This document shows positions 37,501-48,700 of a stretch of DNA of 64,000 bases, one piece after another. A program made the position numbers and the translations under genes. The stretch is from Ophiodon elongatus (taxonomy: Eukaryota; Chordata; Actinopteri; Perciformes; Hexagrammidae): positions 1,454,501 through 1,518,500 of the forward strand of contig JACSYO010000535.1 in NCBI GenBank assembly GCA_016806645.1, given 5' to 3'. Every line of letters starts with the position of its first letter. Positions within the stretch are counted from its first letter, which is position 1. The notes under the pieces are model-generated. The model saw only the letters and a program-made list of their open reading frames with translations, was not told the DNA's origin and did not search any database.

Positions 37501-38097
37501 GTTTGATTGCTGCTAGACATCCCCATTAATAGCCCACAGGTGGGTCCTTTGTGTGTGGCAAGTGGCAGAGCAAACTGTTTTTGACCGCAGTGAATATGTT
37601 GTTTTATAAAATGCTAAACGCAAACAAATATGGATTTAAACAGAATGTTTCGTTAGATAATAACATGTTGTGAATTTTGGAAATAATTACACATATTGAA
37701 CTGTTGAACTTTACAACGCTCTGGAGTTACTGGAAATGTTTAGATCACAAGCGTCTGAAACAAACCATGCGCAATACACAGATGCAGTCTGGGTTGGGTG
37801 CTCTCAGGCATGCTTTGAACTCATGTAGTGGGTGGTACCAGAGCAAAATTGGAGCAGGAATTAAGTCGAAGCTCCAACTTTTCTAAAAAAAAATAAGCTC
37901 TTGCAGAAATGTTGTGCCAACACAAAAAGAACTGATGTTAATTTTTGTACTGTATTGGCCCATAGAGCCATTTGGTTTTCTTTGAACACAGCAATAGGAA
38001 AATACTGGAAATCACTGAATGACTTAATGAGAAGCACCTGACATACAGTTTACATAAAGGTTTTTAGTAAGCGACAAGATATTATTATTTTATTATT

Positions 38098-38131
<34 letters not shown>

Positions 38132-39586
38132 TCTTAATTTAAATTTGTTTAAATCTGTATTGGCACTTTTTTTTTTTTTTTTTTTTTACCTTTTTGTAAA
38201 CCAACTGTTTAAAACTTTGGAAGGGAGGAATGGAATTAAATTCAGCTCTAACAAAGTATACACTACCGGTCAAAAGTTTGGAGTCACCTGGTATGTTGAT
38301 GTTTTTTCTTTCCTTCAATGATGACTATTTTCGAGACAAAAAGAGTATAATTCAGACACTAAATTTATTATTTACATTTGTAATAGTTTTGGCCCCAAAA
38401 GAAGAAATACTTGAATAAAACTTGTGTTTAGTCAAAGTCCCCACAGTGTTACATGCCAGGGGAGAATACTGTTGCAACTATTTCCCCCAAATACCTTTTG
38501 TTTTGGAAATTGCATAAATGACCCGAGCTCATTCTTGAAACACAACAGTACATTTGGGCTCTAAATATGTTGGGCCCTCTGCAGTCTACTCAGTGGTGGG
38601 AATGAATAGTTTTACACTGTGATTTGTTTGTCCATCTGATATTAATTGATCCAATACTGCTAACCTGATACCAACCTTCTATTTCTATTGTGATGTTTTA
38701 AGAATAGCTGTTAATATTCCATCTTTTTACAGTCATTTTTGTGCAGTTGACAAAGAAACAGGAACTTATTCCTTTTTAAATCCACACTTTTTGATGCTAA
38801 GCTTCCAATTTATTATACCAATGACTGCTGATTCCTTCTATTCTTATTCAACTGTTGCTAAGAGGGATCTTTTTAACTTTCTGTCCTTTCTATCGTCAGT
38901 CTGGTCTAACCGTTGTACAGCATTTTGTTCTCCATGTACAAAACACAACTTTTTTACAAACCCTTTCATACAAAATAACATATTTATGAAGAGGACTTTC
39001 TACAACCTAAAAGCGTGACAAATAAATGACAAATACAGAGCAGACCATCCTGTAGTGGCTGAGAGTGGAACAAGGCTGTAGTGGATGAAGCTTTTGTGAC
39101 GGGTGACCCCAAACGTTTGACCGGTAGTGTATAGGAAAGCAGAGAAAATGACGATGGGGATTTAATTGTTGTTAGATAAAAATGTAACAAAAAAAGAAAG
39201 TAAAACTTAACTTAAATGACTGCATCCTATATTACTCACATGCTTAGTAAAATCCATAGCTGGATTAATTCACTTTGAGTACATAGAATGTAGTGAGTAC
39301 TGACACCCACCCCTGTCTTTGAGTTACTTATTATTATACAAATGTCAACATGTTCACAGGCAGAGATTCACAGTCACAAGACTAAAGACTATTGTAATTA
39401 GATTAAAGGTGCATTACCTGGGGTGCCCAAAAGATTGTTGTCTCTCATGAGGCGATAGTCATCATCACTTAGATTGTTGACAAACTGGTAGAAGGCCTCC
39501 TCCCTGTCCAGGCGGTCCAGCTGCCTCCGGCGCTGTGACTCTGGCTGGTCACTGCCACTCTGCTCCAAACTGTCAGACCCTTCCAT
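31581..39586 (-). CDS. rlim: E3 ubiquitin-protein ligase RLIM (RNF12), 866 aa, with expanded Glu-Pro repeat
   Basis: Three coding exons on the minus strand: 39586-39418, 34107-33994, 33898-31581 (2,601 nt, phases agree). The N-terminus holds the RLIM-type block ending [20 protein letters not shown]. Next come [14 protein letters not shown] and [17 protein letters not shown]. Residues ~175-415 are a low-complexity array of 7- and 9-residue units ([21 protein letters not shown]). An Arg/Ser basic region ([20 protein letters not shown]) follows, probably nuclear localisation. The C-terminal RING-H2 finger has C812, C815, C830, H832, H835, C838, C849 and C852 and ends RESVV. RLIM ubiquitinates LIM-domain cofactors and other nuclear targets. 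Human RLIM is 624 aa; the array largely explains the extra length. RNF6 is the closest alternative, but the RING/C-terminus and the neighbouring nexmif favour rlim. Confidence 0.95.
32950..33645 (-). repeat. rlim: Coding minisatellite inside rlim, 21- and 27-base units
   Basis: About 27 tandem units. 33082-33330 is a block of near-identical 27-base units (gcactggaagccattggttc plus aggttca). The flanks are 21-base units. The period is a multiple of three, so the main frame stays open; four other frames also stay open across it. Confidence 0.95.
34930..35480 (+). mobile_element. LINE reverse-transcriptase 3' fragment in rlim intron 2
   Basis: The plus strand encodes [20 protein letters not shown], then [18 protein letters not shown]. 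This is the RT palm/thumb hallmark (K-T-K/N-E block then YLGV) of CR1/L2/Rex-type fish LINEs. The sequence then frameshifts through further thumb-like pieces (RKIK-type). It is 5'-truncated and inactive, and opposite to rlim. Confidence 0.8.
35499..36484. mobile_element. Non-autonomous DNA transposon with ~30 bp terminal inverted repeats
   Basis: The left end is ggtgtttctcaaagtcaaag and the reverse complement of the right end is ggtgtttctcaaagttaagg: the first 15 bases are identical, with similarity continuing through ggat.cttc. The ~990 base interior has no transposase frame. No clear target duplication was seen. Probably a MITE-like element of a hAT or related superfamily. Confidence 0.68.
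36940..37160. repeat. Interspersed fish repeat containing a perfect oestrogen-response-element palindrome
   Basis: The stretch ending gaggtcacagtgaccttgac is a recognisable dispersed fish sequence. AGGTCACAGTGACCT at 37120-37134 is two AGGTCA half-sites inverted with a 3-base spacer, followed by a further TGACCT (37135-37140). It lies in rlim intron 1. Confidence 0.55.
38090..38131. repeat. (TAA)n microsatellite
   Basis: About 12 TAA units with a preceding (TTA)n run, which can pair with it as an inverted repeat. Confidence 0.9.
38259..39132. mobile_element. Tc1/mariner-type inverted-repeat element, non-autonomous
   Basis: The left end tacactaccggtcaaaagtt and the right end (reverse complement tacactaccggtcaaacgtt) form the well-known fish Tc1/mariner inverted repeat, continuing as tggggtcac-type sequence. 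TA dinucleotides flank both ends. The ~870 base interior has no transposase motif. It lies in rlim intron 1. Confidence 0.85.
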
Positions 39587-39645
39587 TGATTCAGAGGGGA
39601 GGGAGGTTGAGGGAATGCTCTCCAGACTTCAGCAAGATCCAGCTG
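39587..39645 (-). other. rlim: 5' untranslated part of rlim exon 2
   Basis: The acceptor tattttcttgctgcag (AG at ~39643-39647) precedes the leader joined to the ATG at 39586. Confidence 0.65.
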
Positions 39646-40099
39646 CTGCAGCAAGAAAATAGAGAAAAGATCATATGTATAGTTTATTGACTCAGACAGG
39701 CAACAGGGATTCAACACCAAAGGCTCTTGAAATGTCTCATATCCACTCTGTGAGCTGAGATGAATGTAATGTCATCAGTGTATCACAATCAACCAGGGAA
39801 ATAGTCATCAAGGGAAAACTCGGGTTGAAATACAGCAACACAATGCGACACGCGACAATTAGGAAACCTCGACCCAGTACTATAGTTACCATCAACACAA
39901 CATGGGAGCTGAGCCACTGCGTTTATCTCAAGCTGCTCATCCAGAACAAAACAGACACTGAGGCTACTCAATAGCTGCAATATACATGTGCACTTTGATG
40001 GTTTGAGCATATCTAAACCCGACGGGAAAGCGATGTGTTTGTCAAAGTCGGGATGAAAACAAAATGGCATCATCTTAGCTTAGCCAGCTAGCTCGTATT

Positions 40100-40900
40100 G
40101 TAACTCACACGGTTTCCAACACCGACTTCAACTTCAATCACAATCAGCCACACGGGAGAAACCCTCGTGTGTGTGGTGACAGATGAAGGAGCCGAGGGCC
40201 GACTGGTGATTGGAGGAGTGTGATCCCGTTACCATGTGCACCGTCGGCTCAAAACAGGCTCCTTAAGCGACCAAACAACCCCGGCTGTCTGGAGCTTTCA
40301 CTGCGCTACAGCTAGCTAGCCTCCAACAGTAGCTAACGCTAACTTTAGCCAGTAACTTCGTGATAGGTGTCCTCAGCTACGTTGCCTTGACGTGAATACT
40401 CATCTAGCGGTTGTTAGCAAACACGACGTGAACTTAATGTTTGTCTCGTTTAATGTTACTAAGGAAAACGCGAGGGTTTCCTTTAAAAAAAAAAAGACAC
40501 TGACGCTACTGTTAGCACACAAGCTAACGTAGTGAGCAACGTCAACCAATGACGTCCACGACCAGCATCTAACGGGGCAAACCAGCTCGTAATGCGGGGA
40601 AACGTGACCCGGAGGACCACACGGTCCGTCGGCGACCTTACCTGCTCGATGGTGTTCGTACCAACGTAATCGTACTTCCCAGTTGTTCTTCTAATCTTCT
40701 CTCGGAACCGCTCGACTGTTTCGCTAAGTACGATTTCAGGATTCCATTTTCTTTCTTTTAGGAAGGCTACAATGATCTTCCGGAAACTGAGCAGCCACCA
40801 GCGCTTTGCCCCGAGTTTAACCTCTCAGGGAGAGACAGGCGCCGCGACCGTCGCAGGCTGATGGGGTCCGCCAATCGTGGTGGGGTGAGTTGTAACGCCT
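40100..40900 (-). promoter_or_regulatory. rlim: CpG-rich promoter and first untranslated exon of rlim
   Basis: The region is enriched in CG dinucleotides compared with its surroundings. On the minus strand a strong donor, GAGCAG followed by GTAAGG, ends a probable untranslated first exon at 40642. The start of that exon lies at roughly 40.7-40.85 kb. No TATA box was seen, as usual for a housekeeping-type gene. Confidence 0.6.
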
Positions 40901-41099
40901 GGAAGACTAAACTCTGAGCAGTAAAAACCTCACTATCCGCCGAGAACAGCGACAGAAAGAGGATGTTTGTGTTGGACAGTGTGGCACTGTTGAGCTGTAG
41001 CGTCACGAGGCGGTTGTGAATGCAAATACTCTTACCTTCCGCAGAATTCAGGCGAGAAGACACACATCTGCAGGCACACATGTCATTATTTAAAGGCTT

Positions 41100-42190
41100 T
41101 AGATAAAAGTATCGGTCTAATGTTCATAATAATGCATAACATTCACCCTCAATAGCATCCAATGGCCGATGTCACATCATACATCATAATCCTCATACAT
41201 TGAAGAAACTAATGTAGGCTACTTTAGTAGTAAGCGTCACTATCGTACTATTGAATCCCATTTTGAACATGTGTTGGTTAGTGTGTTTTAAAACGGTTTC
41301 TATTCTCTTGTTGAACAAAGGACAGAATGTCTAATACTGATTTTCATATAGCAATGAAAAAGTGCAGTTACCAAAATCCCATGCAACTGTTTTGCATCAT
41401 TAATGCCTTACTTAGTTGTATAATAGTGCTGAACAACATGGTGTTGTGCACTGTGTACAAAAGCACACAGTATATCATATTGCCCAAGGCAGAGTTGTAT
41501 GTAGCCCAGACAATTTTTTTTGCAATATTAACTCACTCAATTCTCAAAAGAAGTGCTTTCTCAGCTGGCGGGGTGTACTGAACATCCCAAGTTCCATTGA
41601 TAAATAGGCTGGTCCTGCCATGTCCATGTTGTACTGTAGGTACGTCTACAGCAGGGGTCGGCAACCTTTTTGATATAAATAAACAATCACACAAATAATT
41701 GTACTAATGAGCCTGCATGCAGTGTGAGCACGCACTGACAAAACAACTAGGGTCTCATTTAATAACCAAAGGTGTACCTGATCCATTGCATTAGACATTC
41801 TGTCGTATAATTTGCTTGCTGACTTATCGGCTATGGGTGACTAAAGAACAAAAACAATGCTAATACCACCTGACAATTTTGGAGGCATACATCACAGAAT
41901 CTGTTATGGTCTGAGACAGTATCTCCAGCTCCAATTAAGCATGCCAGAATGAGTTGCAGTGTGGACCACAGCAGCCCAGCTCAGAGTTATGGATGAGCAG
42001 TCACTCTAGCAATGCCTGACCCTTAGTGCTAATTAGATATGACATTAAAATAACATGAGCCAAAGCCAGGCTTGTGCAGAAATTAAAATGCCTTGCGTCG
42101 AAGAAACTTCCAATATAATAAATAAGGACAGACTAATTGGAGTTACTTAGGTTATAGCAAGACTTTCACAGTTTGTGGAAGCAGCAAAAA

Positions 42191-42228
<38 letters not shown>

Positions 42229-45200
42229 CTTCCCTATTACTATTATTGCAGTACACCACAAAGATGGGGTGGATATTTGCCTAACAGGCATCTCGCTTAC
42301 ACTTCACTGCTGACATCTCAATAAGCTGTTTGTAATATTAAGCGTTTTTACAAAACTACAAGCCATAAGCTTTTGTAATTATTGTTATGAATGGACTGAA
42401 TTTGTTGGTGTGGAGATTCTATGTTGACTGTTTATACTGTACTTACTGGCTACAACATCGGGTGGGCGGTAAAAAACACAACCCAACGCTCTTCAGAAAG
42501 CAGCATTCAAAATCTTATTTTAATTTGTATATTTACTCCATAAACATTATTACAAAACTCAGCAAGTTACCAATATTACATTATCACCATACAGGCTTGA
42601 TCACAAATATTTAAAACCTTTGCAACAGTTACAACAAAACAAAAAACTAAATAATACTCAAATAATTTACATGAAAATCTATAAAACAGCAAATTGTTCA
42701 CAAATTATATATATTTTTTTCCAGGTTTTCATTTTTTTCTTTGCTTATTTGTGTTTTGCACAGTAACACAACACTCTCACAACAAGATCATGGTCTTATT
42801 ACAAAACTCCCAACAAAATGTAAATATTTCTAGTTTTCTGTTGATATTCATATTTTGGTTTTTAAAACCAGAAACTTGTCATTGTATATCCTTTCCACTG
42901 CCCATAGAGGCGCATAAAAGGTTACTCACACACACAAATACTTCACAGCACTTTCTAAGAAAAATATACACTTACAAAATATGTTACAAATTGGCACACA
43001 AAAAATATACAAGATTTTGTAGTGTCAAGAGTTCATTAAGATTCCTTCTGGTAACAACTCTAGACAGTATATATAAAGCTCGGTAATCTTTTAATGAAAA
43101 GAGCAAAAGTAATTCCAATCAATGTTAAAGAATCATGAAGTGAATACATCAAACATAACATTATAATATACATTCATAAAGAGGGTTAGGTACCTAATCT
43201 ATTTTGCATTTATTTTTTGTTAACGCTGGGAAAAAAATGAAAAATAAAATGAAAAAATGAAATAAAATTGTCAGCTTTCTTAGCACCATTAACATGAGGC
43301 AGCTCAACAGTGGCACATTTTAAAAACAAAAAGAAGAAAAAATTAAAAGAAACTATGAACTCAGAGAAGTACATTCAATTTGACAATAGGCAGAAATGAG
43401 AGAAGGCAGACTAAATGGGCTTGAAGCCCATGTGGAGCTTCCCATCAGCAGCTTGTCTTGGTCCTAACCCTGATACACGGGAGAAAAGAAACAAAGGATC
43501 ATGGCAGAGAGGAGAGAGAAAAGAGACAGAGAAAGATTGATTATGATTCTTGCCATATGCAAGCAATCAATTACTATCACCTCAGAATTACCATATCCAG
43601 TGTGACAAGGCCTGTTTTTGAATCAAGCCTGAATTTGTCCGCACATTTCCATGCAGTCTCATGTAATTACTGCTATGTTTAAAAATTAAATTCAACATTC
43701 AAAAGAAAGAGAAAATACAGGCCTATTGTTTGAGTATATATTTATAAAAGATCATCTTGTAACCAGTTGAAAGGGCTCTGCATTTCCACTGAAATACATT
43801 TAGTATATAAAATCAAAAGATTTTATAACTGATTAAACATGATTGTATGGTTTAATTTAAGGTGGATTTATTTTTGTGCAGTGAGGCAGTGAATGAGCCC
43901 AAATTAATTAATATAAATGGCCCAGGAATACACTGGATCAGATAGTACAAATACATTTTCTTTTTCAATTTGTGCCTTTATTTGGCCTTGATTTTCTGGT
44001 GACATTATTTCTGCCAAAATATTGACCCATTAAAACTGAAATGACAGTTAAAGACACCATATAAAAGAAAGTACCTTCAAAAGAAAGAAGTTAAATTAAG
44101 ACATTATGTGATAAATGAAACAAAAAGAATCAGATAGCAAATACACCAGTGGTGCAACTTATAAAATATGGCAGTGTTAAGAAACAAATTACATGAGAAT
44201 GTCAAGAAAAATTACTGTTTAGATTACCATTTCAGGTAAGATAGAAGTAAGATTCCCACGTGGAGCTAATGCAAAGACATGCTTTCCTTCATTTACAGGA
44301 TTACTGATTCCATTTGTACTGCTTTCACATTCACATTAAATCTAACTGCAAACATGTTATGTCCATTCACCACTGACGCGTGCATCAGAATCTCAATGAG
44401 TTATAAACTGCCTTGAATTTCTCGTACAAAACAGCAATCCAGTGAGGCACAGCCCCAACTGACAAATCATTTCCTTGCTTACCCTCAAACATCTGCACTA
44501 CACTCTCCTTGGTCCAGAGAAAGCTCGTTTGAACATCTCTTTTTTTTATCGTCTTCCTCTACAGTAGCCTTCAGAGCAGATCTCGTCTTTGCCTCTCTTT
44601 TGTTGCTTCTCAGTGCCAGGCGATGTTGAGGTAAATTGAATTTGGCAAACAAAGTGGGGGAAACGAGGAGAATTCAGAGTCTTTCTGATTTGGTTTAGTG
44701 AGTGGAGGTGTACCACTGCCAGCTGTTGGTGCCTTTCATCAGAGAAGAGAGAAAAGTCCCAAATAAAGAATTCCTGTGGTGGCAAGTCTTTGCAAGGAGT
44801 CTCCAACCCGAGCAGCCAATACTCCCATGGATAAAAAAGAGGAACAGCCAATATTCACACATATATAAGAGGTCATTTACACAGCATTGTTACTTTTGGC
44901 ACATTGATTTTAAGATTATAATCATCTTTTTTTGCAAATATTGCATGTCCCTGTACAACAACATTGACAAAAATACTCTGAGGGTGGAGCTTTTATGAAT
45001 TTGCAAGGCGTAAAAATGTAAATTTAGATAACCAGTTCCTCGAAACTCCAGAGGAAAAAGAAATGCTTGATAAAAGAAAATGGGGAGTCATTCCAACTTT
45101 GAAGGGGTGAAAAAAAGACACAGTCTGATATGTCATCAATACAAAATGGTCCCATCTTGTGTTTTCAAGATGTCTTGGGCTTAAATAGGGCTCGTTAATT

Positions 45201-45610
45201 GTAGGTTTCCTTCTTGAAATGAGCCAGGCAGTGTATGAAGGACAGCAACAACAGGACATCCATATTCTGCATACAAAAACAGATGAGGAGGAGGGGTGCG
45301 TAGATGTCACTCAATGCATTTGTGTATATAGCTACATCTTTAGGGAAAGGGGGAATAAATACATAATTCAGGGGAGCTAGTTCTGCTGAGAAAATACAAA
45401 AACAAAGTTCCTCAAAAAGGCGACAGAACTGTTTTCAAGGCTTATTCTTTTTTTCAGACAAAAAGAAAACAAGAACGACTATAAGAAGAACAAACGAAGC
45501 AGAAACAACAAAAGCAAGAAAAATGCAGCCATGGTCGTTTCAAATCTCAATCAAGCTTGACACAATCACTCAATAGGTAGTTTGCAAAGTACAAGAATTT
45601 TTTCATGCAG
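41100..45610. other. Intergenic DNA and probable nexmif 3' UTR, no independent gene seen
   Basis: AT-rich, with a (TA)n run at 42192-42223 and A-rich segments near 43.2-43.4 kb. 44.5-45.6 kb is less repetitive and may be the 3' untranslated region of nexmif. On the minus strand ~45283-45215 is preceded by a good acceptor (ctgttttttgtatgcag) and encodes MDVLLLLSFIHCLAHFKKETYN-like sequence; it may be an alternative terminal exon. Confidence 0.4.
41652..41668 (+). repeat. hAT-type transposon terminus, solo
   Basis: caggggtcggcaaccttt is the classical start of a vertebrate hAT (Charlie-like) family. The opposite end is not visible nearby. Confidence 0.55.
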
Positions 45611-45781
45611 ATATTAATTTCCTCTTCGGGTGGGGGTTAAAAGGAAGTGGGAGTAGTCAGGGGGAACGTAGTACTCATGCAGCTCTGGCATAGCGTCAGT
45701 GTAGGTATGCTTGGAGGGGAGGGCTGAGCAGGTAGTGGGGGGAAGTGAGAAGGGGGTGCAACAGCAACTGATAACAAAATA

Positions 45782-48700
45782 TTACCTCAGTTTCTCAAAC
45801 GAGGTCATCAGTGCTATGTCCTTATTTGGGTCTCTCTCAGCTCGCTTCCCCTTCAGTGTCTCAATCCGTGGGAACTTTGCACTGGTCTTGTGGCGGTACA
45901 ACTTTTTGTGTGCAGGCCCAGGGTTAATAAAGTTGGGTTTATCAAACATGTTACAGCCAAGAGCTAGTTGAGGGAATAAGGGGTGAGAGGGGTTGAATTT
46001 GGCCTGGTTCTTTCCTCCCTTTCCCCCTGCCTTTCGACCTCTCCCAGCCCCCGTTAGTGCGGCTCCTTTTTTCTTCAGGTCGGCCTCTGTGCCTGCCAAG
46101 ATTTTGAGGGTCTTTAGGTTGAGGCTATTGGCCTCAGAGGGCATGCAGGCCTCAGACATGGGATTCCACAGTGGCTCAATGGAGGCCATCATGAACCTTT
46201 GGACCTCAGCCATGCCAGAGACAATGTTGGACAGAATATTGGAGGGCTCCTCGAATTCTCTCTGGTCGTCCCCAACCAGGCTATTGCTCTCTGACCAACC
46301 GGTGCCAGACCAGTCCCCAGTACTGCTACTGTCAGTTAGGCCTGTGCCACAACCACCTGCCTGGTTCTTTGCTGCCTTACCCTCCAACATGGCCTTTATC
46401 TTTTTGGTGGAGCGTGAGTTCTGTTTGGGGGTCTTTACCTTTTCTGACTTCGGAGCTCTCGGAGCCCGGACTTTCTTAGGGCTCTGTCCTGCGGCTGTCT
46501 GTTTGCAATTGCCTTTCCTCTTTGACTTAATGCTTTTTGCACCAGCCAACATCTCACCAGTCTGTTCATCAAATTCATTAACTCCCAGCTCCTTTTTATC
46601 TAAACGTAACACATCCTGACTGCTGAAGTTGTGCAGCGGAAACTGGCTGTCTTCCACTGTGTATGTATTTGCTGTGTGCTCTTGTTGCTGCATGACATCA
46701 CAGTTCCACTTTACCTCCCTGTTGCAGTCCATAGTCATGTCATTCACATCCTGGTATTCTCCAGCATTCCCTGCCATCTTCATATCACGCCCCACCACCT
46801 GGGGGGACAGGTTGGGGGTCTCGGGAGGGGAGAGCTCTGACAGTGATGAGTGTCTAAACTTGTCGGGGGTGAAGTTGGAGATGTCCAGCAGGTCCGATGA
46901 CTCCCTGAGTGGGGTAAGGGCGTCCACACTCTGCTGAATCACCACTTTAGGACTGCAATGAGCTAAGAAGCTGTCTCGGCCCTCCTCCTCACCCTCTCGC
47001 TCACAAGACTTGAGGCTGAGGGAGCTGTAATTGCTGGAGGAGGCTGACAGAGAGCCCACTGAGTCATAGCTGATGAGCCTGCCATTGTCTGTGCACAGGG
47101 ACCCTCTCTGGTATTGCACCTGGCCCTCCACACAAGCAGACTGACACACTTGCAGATCTGCCCCAGGCTGCAGCCCTGCCTCAGTCAGGTAGCTCTTCTC
47201 ATAAAGTAGCCTGTCAGCCTCAGGGCTCAGTTGGCTGTAGTTAGACACTGGCAGGCTGTCATTCAGGGGCACAGCAGCTGGGAAGTTGTTGGGTAAAATG
47301 GGAGTCTCAGGGGTCTCGGGCCCAAAGCTCTGGCTGTGACTTGCACAGAGCTGTGGGTGCCACATCTGGGGGAAGTTGGGGCAGTTCTGGGGAGACTGCT
47401 GGAGCTCTGACTCGGAGGGAGGAGAGAGGACGCAGCTCTGAGCGAGCTGCAGAGAAGAAAACTGTTTTTCCTCTAGGGATAGCCCCAGAGGATACCGCTG
47501 CCTAGAGGGCTGCTGAGGGAAATAAGAGATAGTTGCTCCACCGGAGGAGTCTGTAGCATCTAACAGGGTCTGCAGGTAGCCCCCCGGGATAACAGGGACA
47601 CCCGACTCCACTGCCTCTGAGGGGGGAGCTTTGTCAGGAGAGCAGGTGGACGACACAAAGGGGAATTTCTCCTCAGATGTGTGAGCGGTGGTGGTATTGT
47701 CAGAGAGATGGGGTTTGACTGTGGTTGAGCTAATGCCTGCCTCTTCTAACCCAGCAGCAGGGTCCCCAATCTGTGCCGCAGCGACACAGGCATCCGTTTC
47801 ATTTGTCACGCTCCTCCCCTCCTCTCCTTCTGCCTCTTTCATTTTCTTGCTCCTCAGCCTGGCTTCGCTTTTGAATTTCCTTATCCTGACTGTTTTATTT
47901 CCTCCCAATCTCCTCCCCTCCCTTTCCTCCCTTTCCTGGGAGCGACTCTTGGCTGTGACTGCGTGCGTGATGGAGTTTGTGTCTAATGTGACTGGGAGGC
48001 CTGGGGCTGCTATTATTCCCCCTACCGTGGGGGTGGCCTCTTCTTTAGTTACACCTCCCTGGCCCCGATCAGAGAGAGGGGAGCACTGTACTGTTGCTGA
48101 TTGCTCCACAGCGTGAATCCTCTGAACCTTAAGCCTGTTTGCAATCTTGTATTTCCTTTTGGGATGACTAGAATTAAAAGGGCGATGATGGCGTCCGTTT
48201 AGATGAAAACCGCGTTGTTGTTTATCTCTGGCAGCCAGCTTAAGCTGCTCCTGTCTCTCTCTTTGCTTCTCCTGCCAGAAATCTTTCAGAGGAGCCAGTG
48301 TCTCATATTTGCTTACTGTGTCGGTGTTTAAGCTCACAGTAGCATCCACAGGGTCCAACTTGCCCAGTTTCACTGACATGAGTCTCTCCCCTTTAAACCT
48401 GTTGATGATGATGTACTTGATGACAACTGGCGGCTCTTTACGACAGGATTTCCGACGTTTTTTGGGGCACCAGTCTACATCCTCCTCCTCTTTTTGACCA
48501 GACGGAGCTTTCTCTTTTTTCTCTGCATTCTTCTCACTCTCAAGCGAGTCAACGTCATATAAGTAATCGTCACTGTATCGAACCTTTCTCTTGGAGCGCA
48601 AACCATAGTTGAGGGGGTTAGAGGGGCTGAGCAATCTCTTTGAGTGGCCCTTCTTAAGCTTGCCCTCCTGCAGGGTGTCTGAGGAGGAGCCAGTGCAGGA

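Noticed and set aside
45993..46619. Plus-strand open frame of 208 codons opposite nexmif
   Set aside because: Antisense shadow of a conserved coding exon; no splice or promoter evidence.
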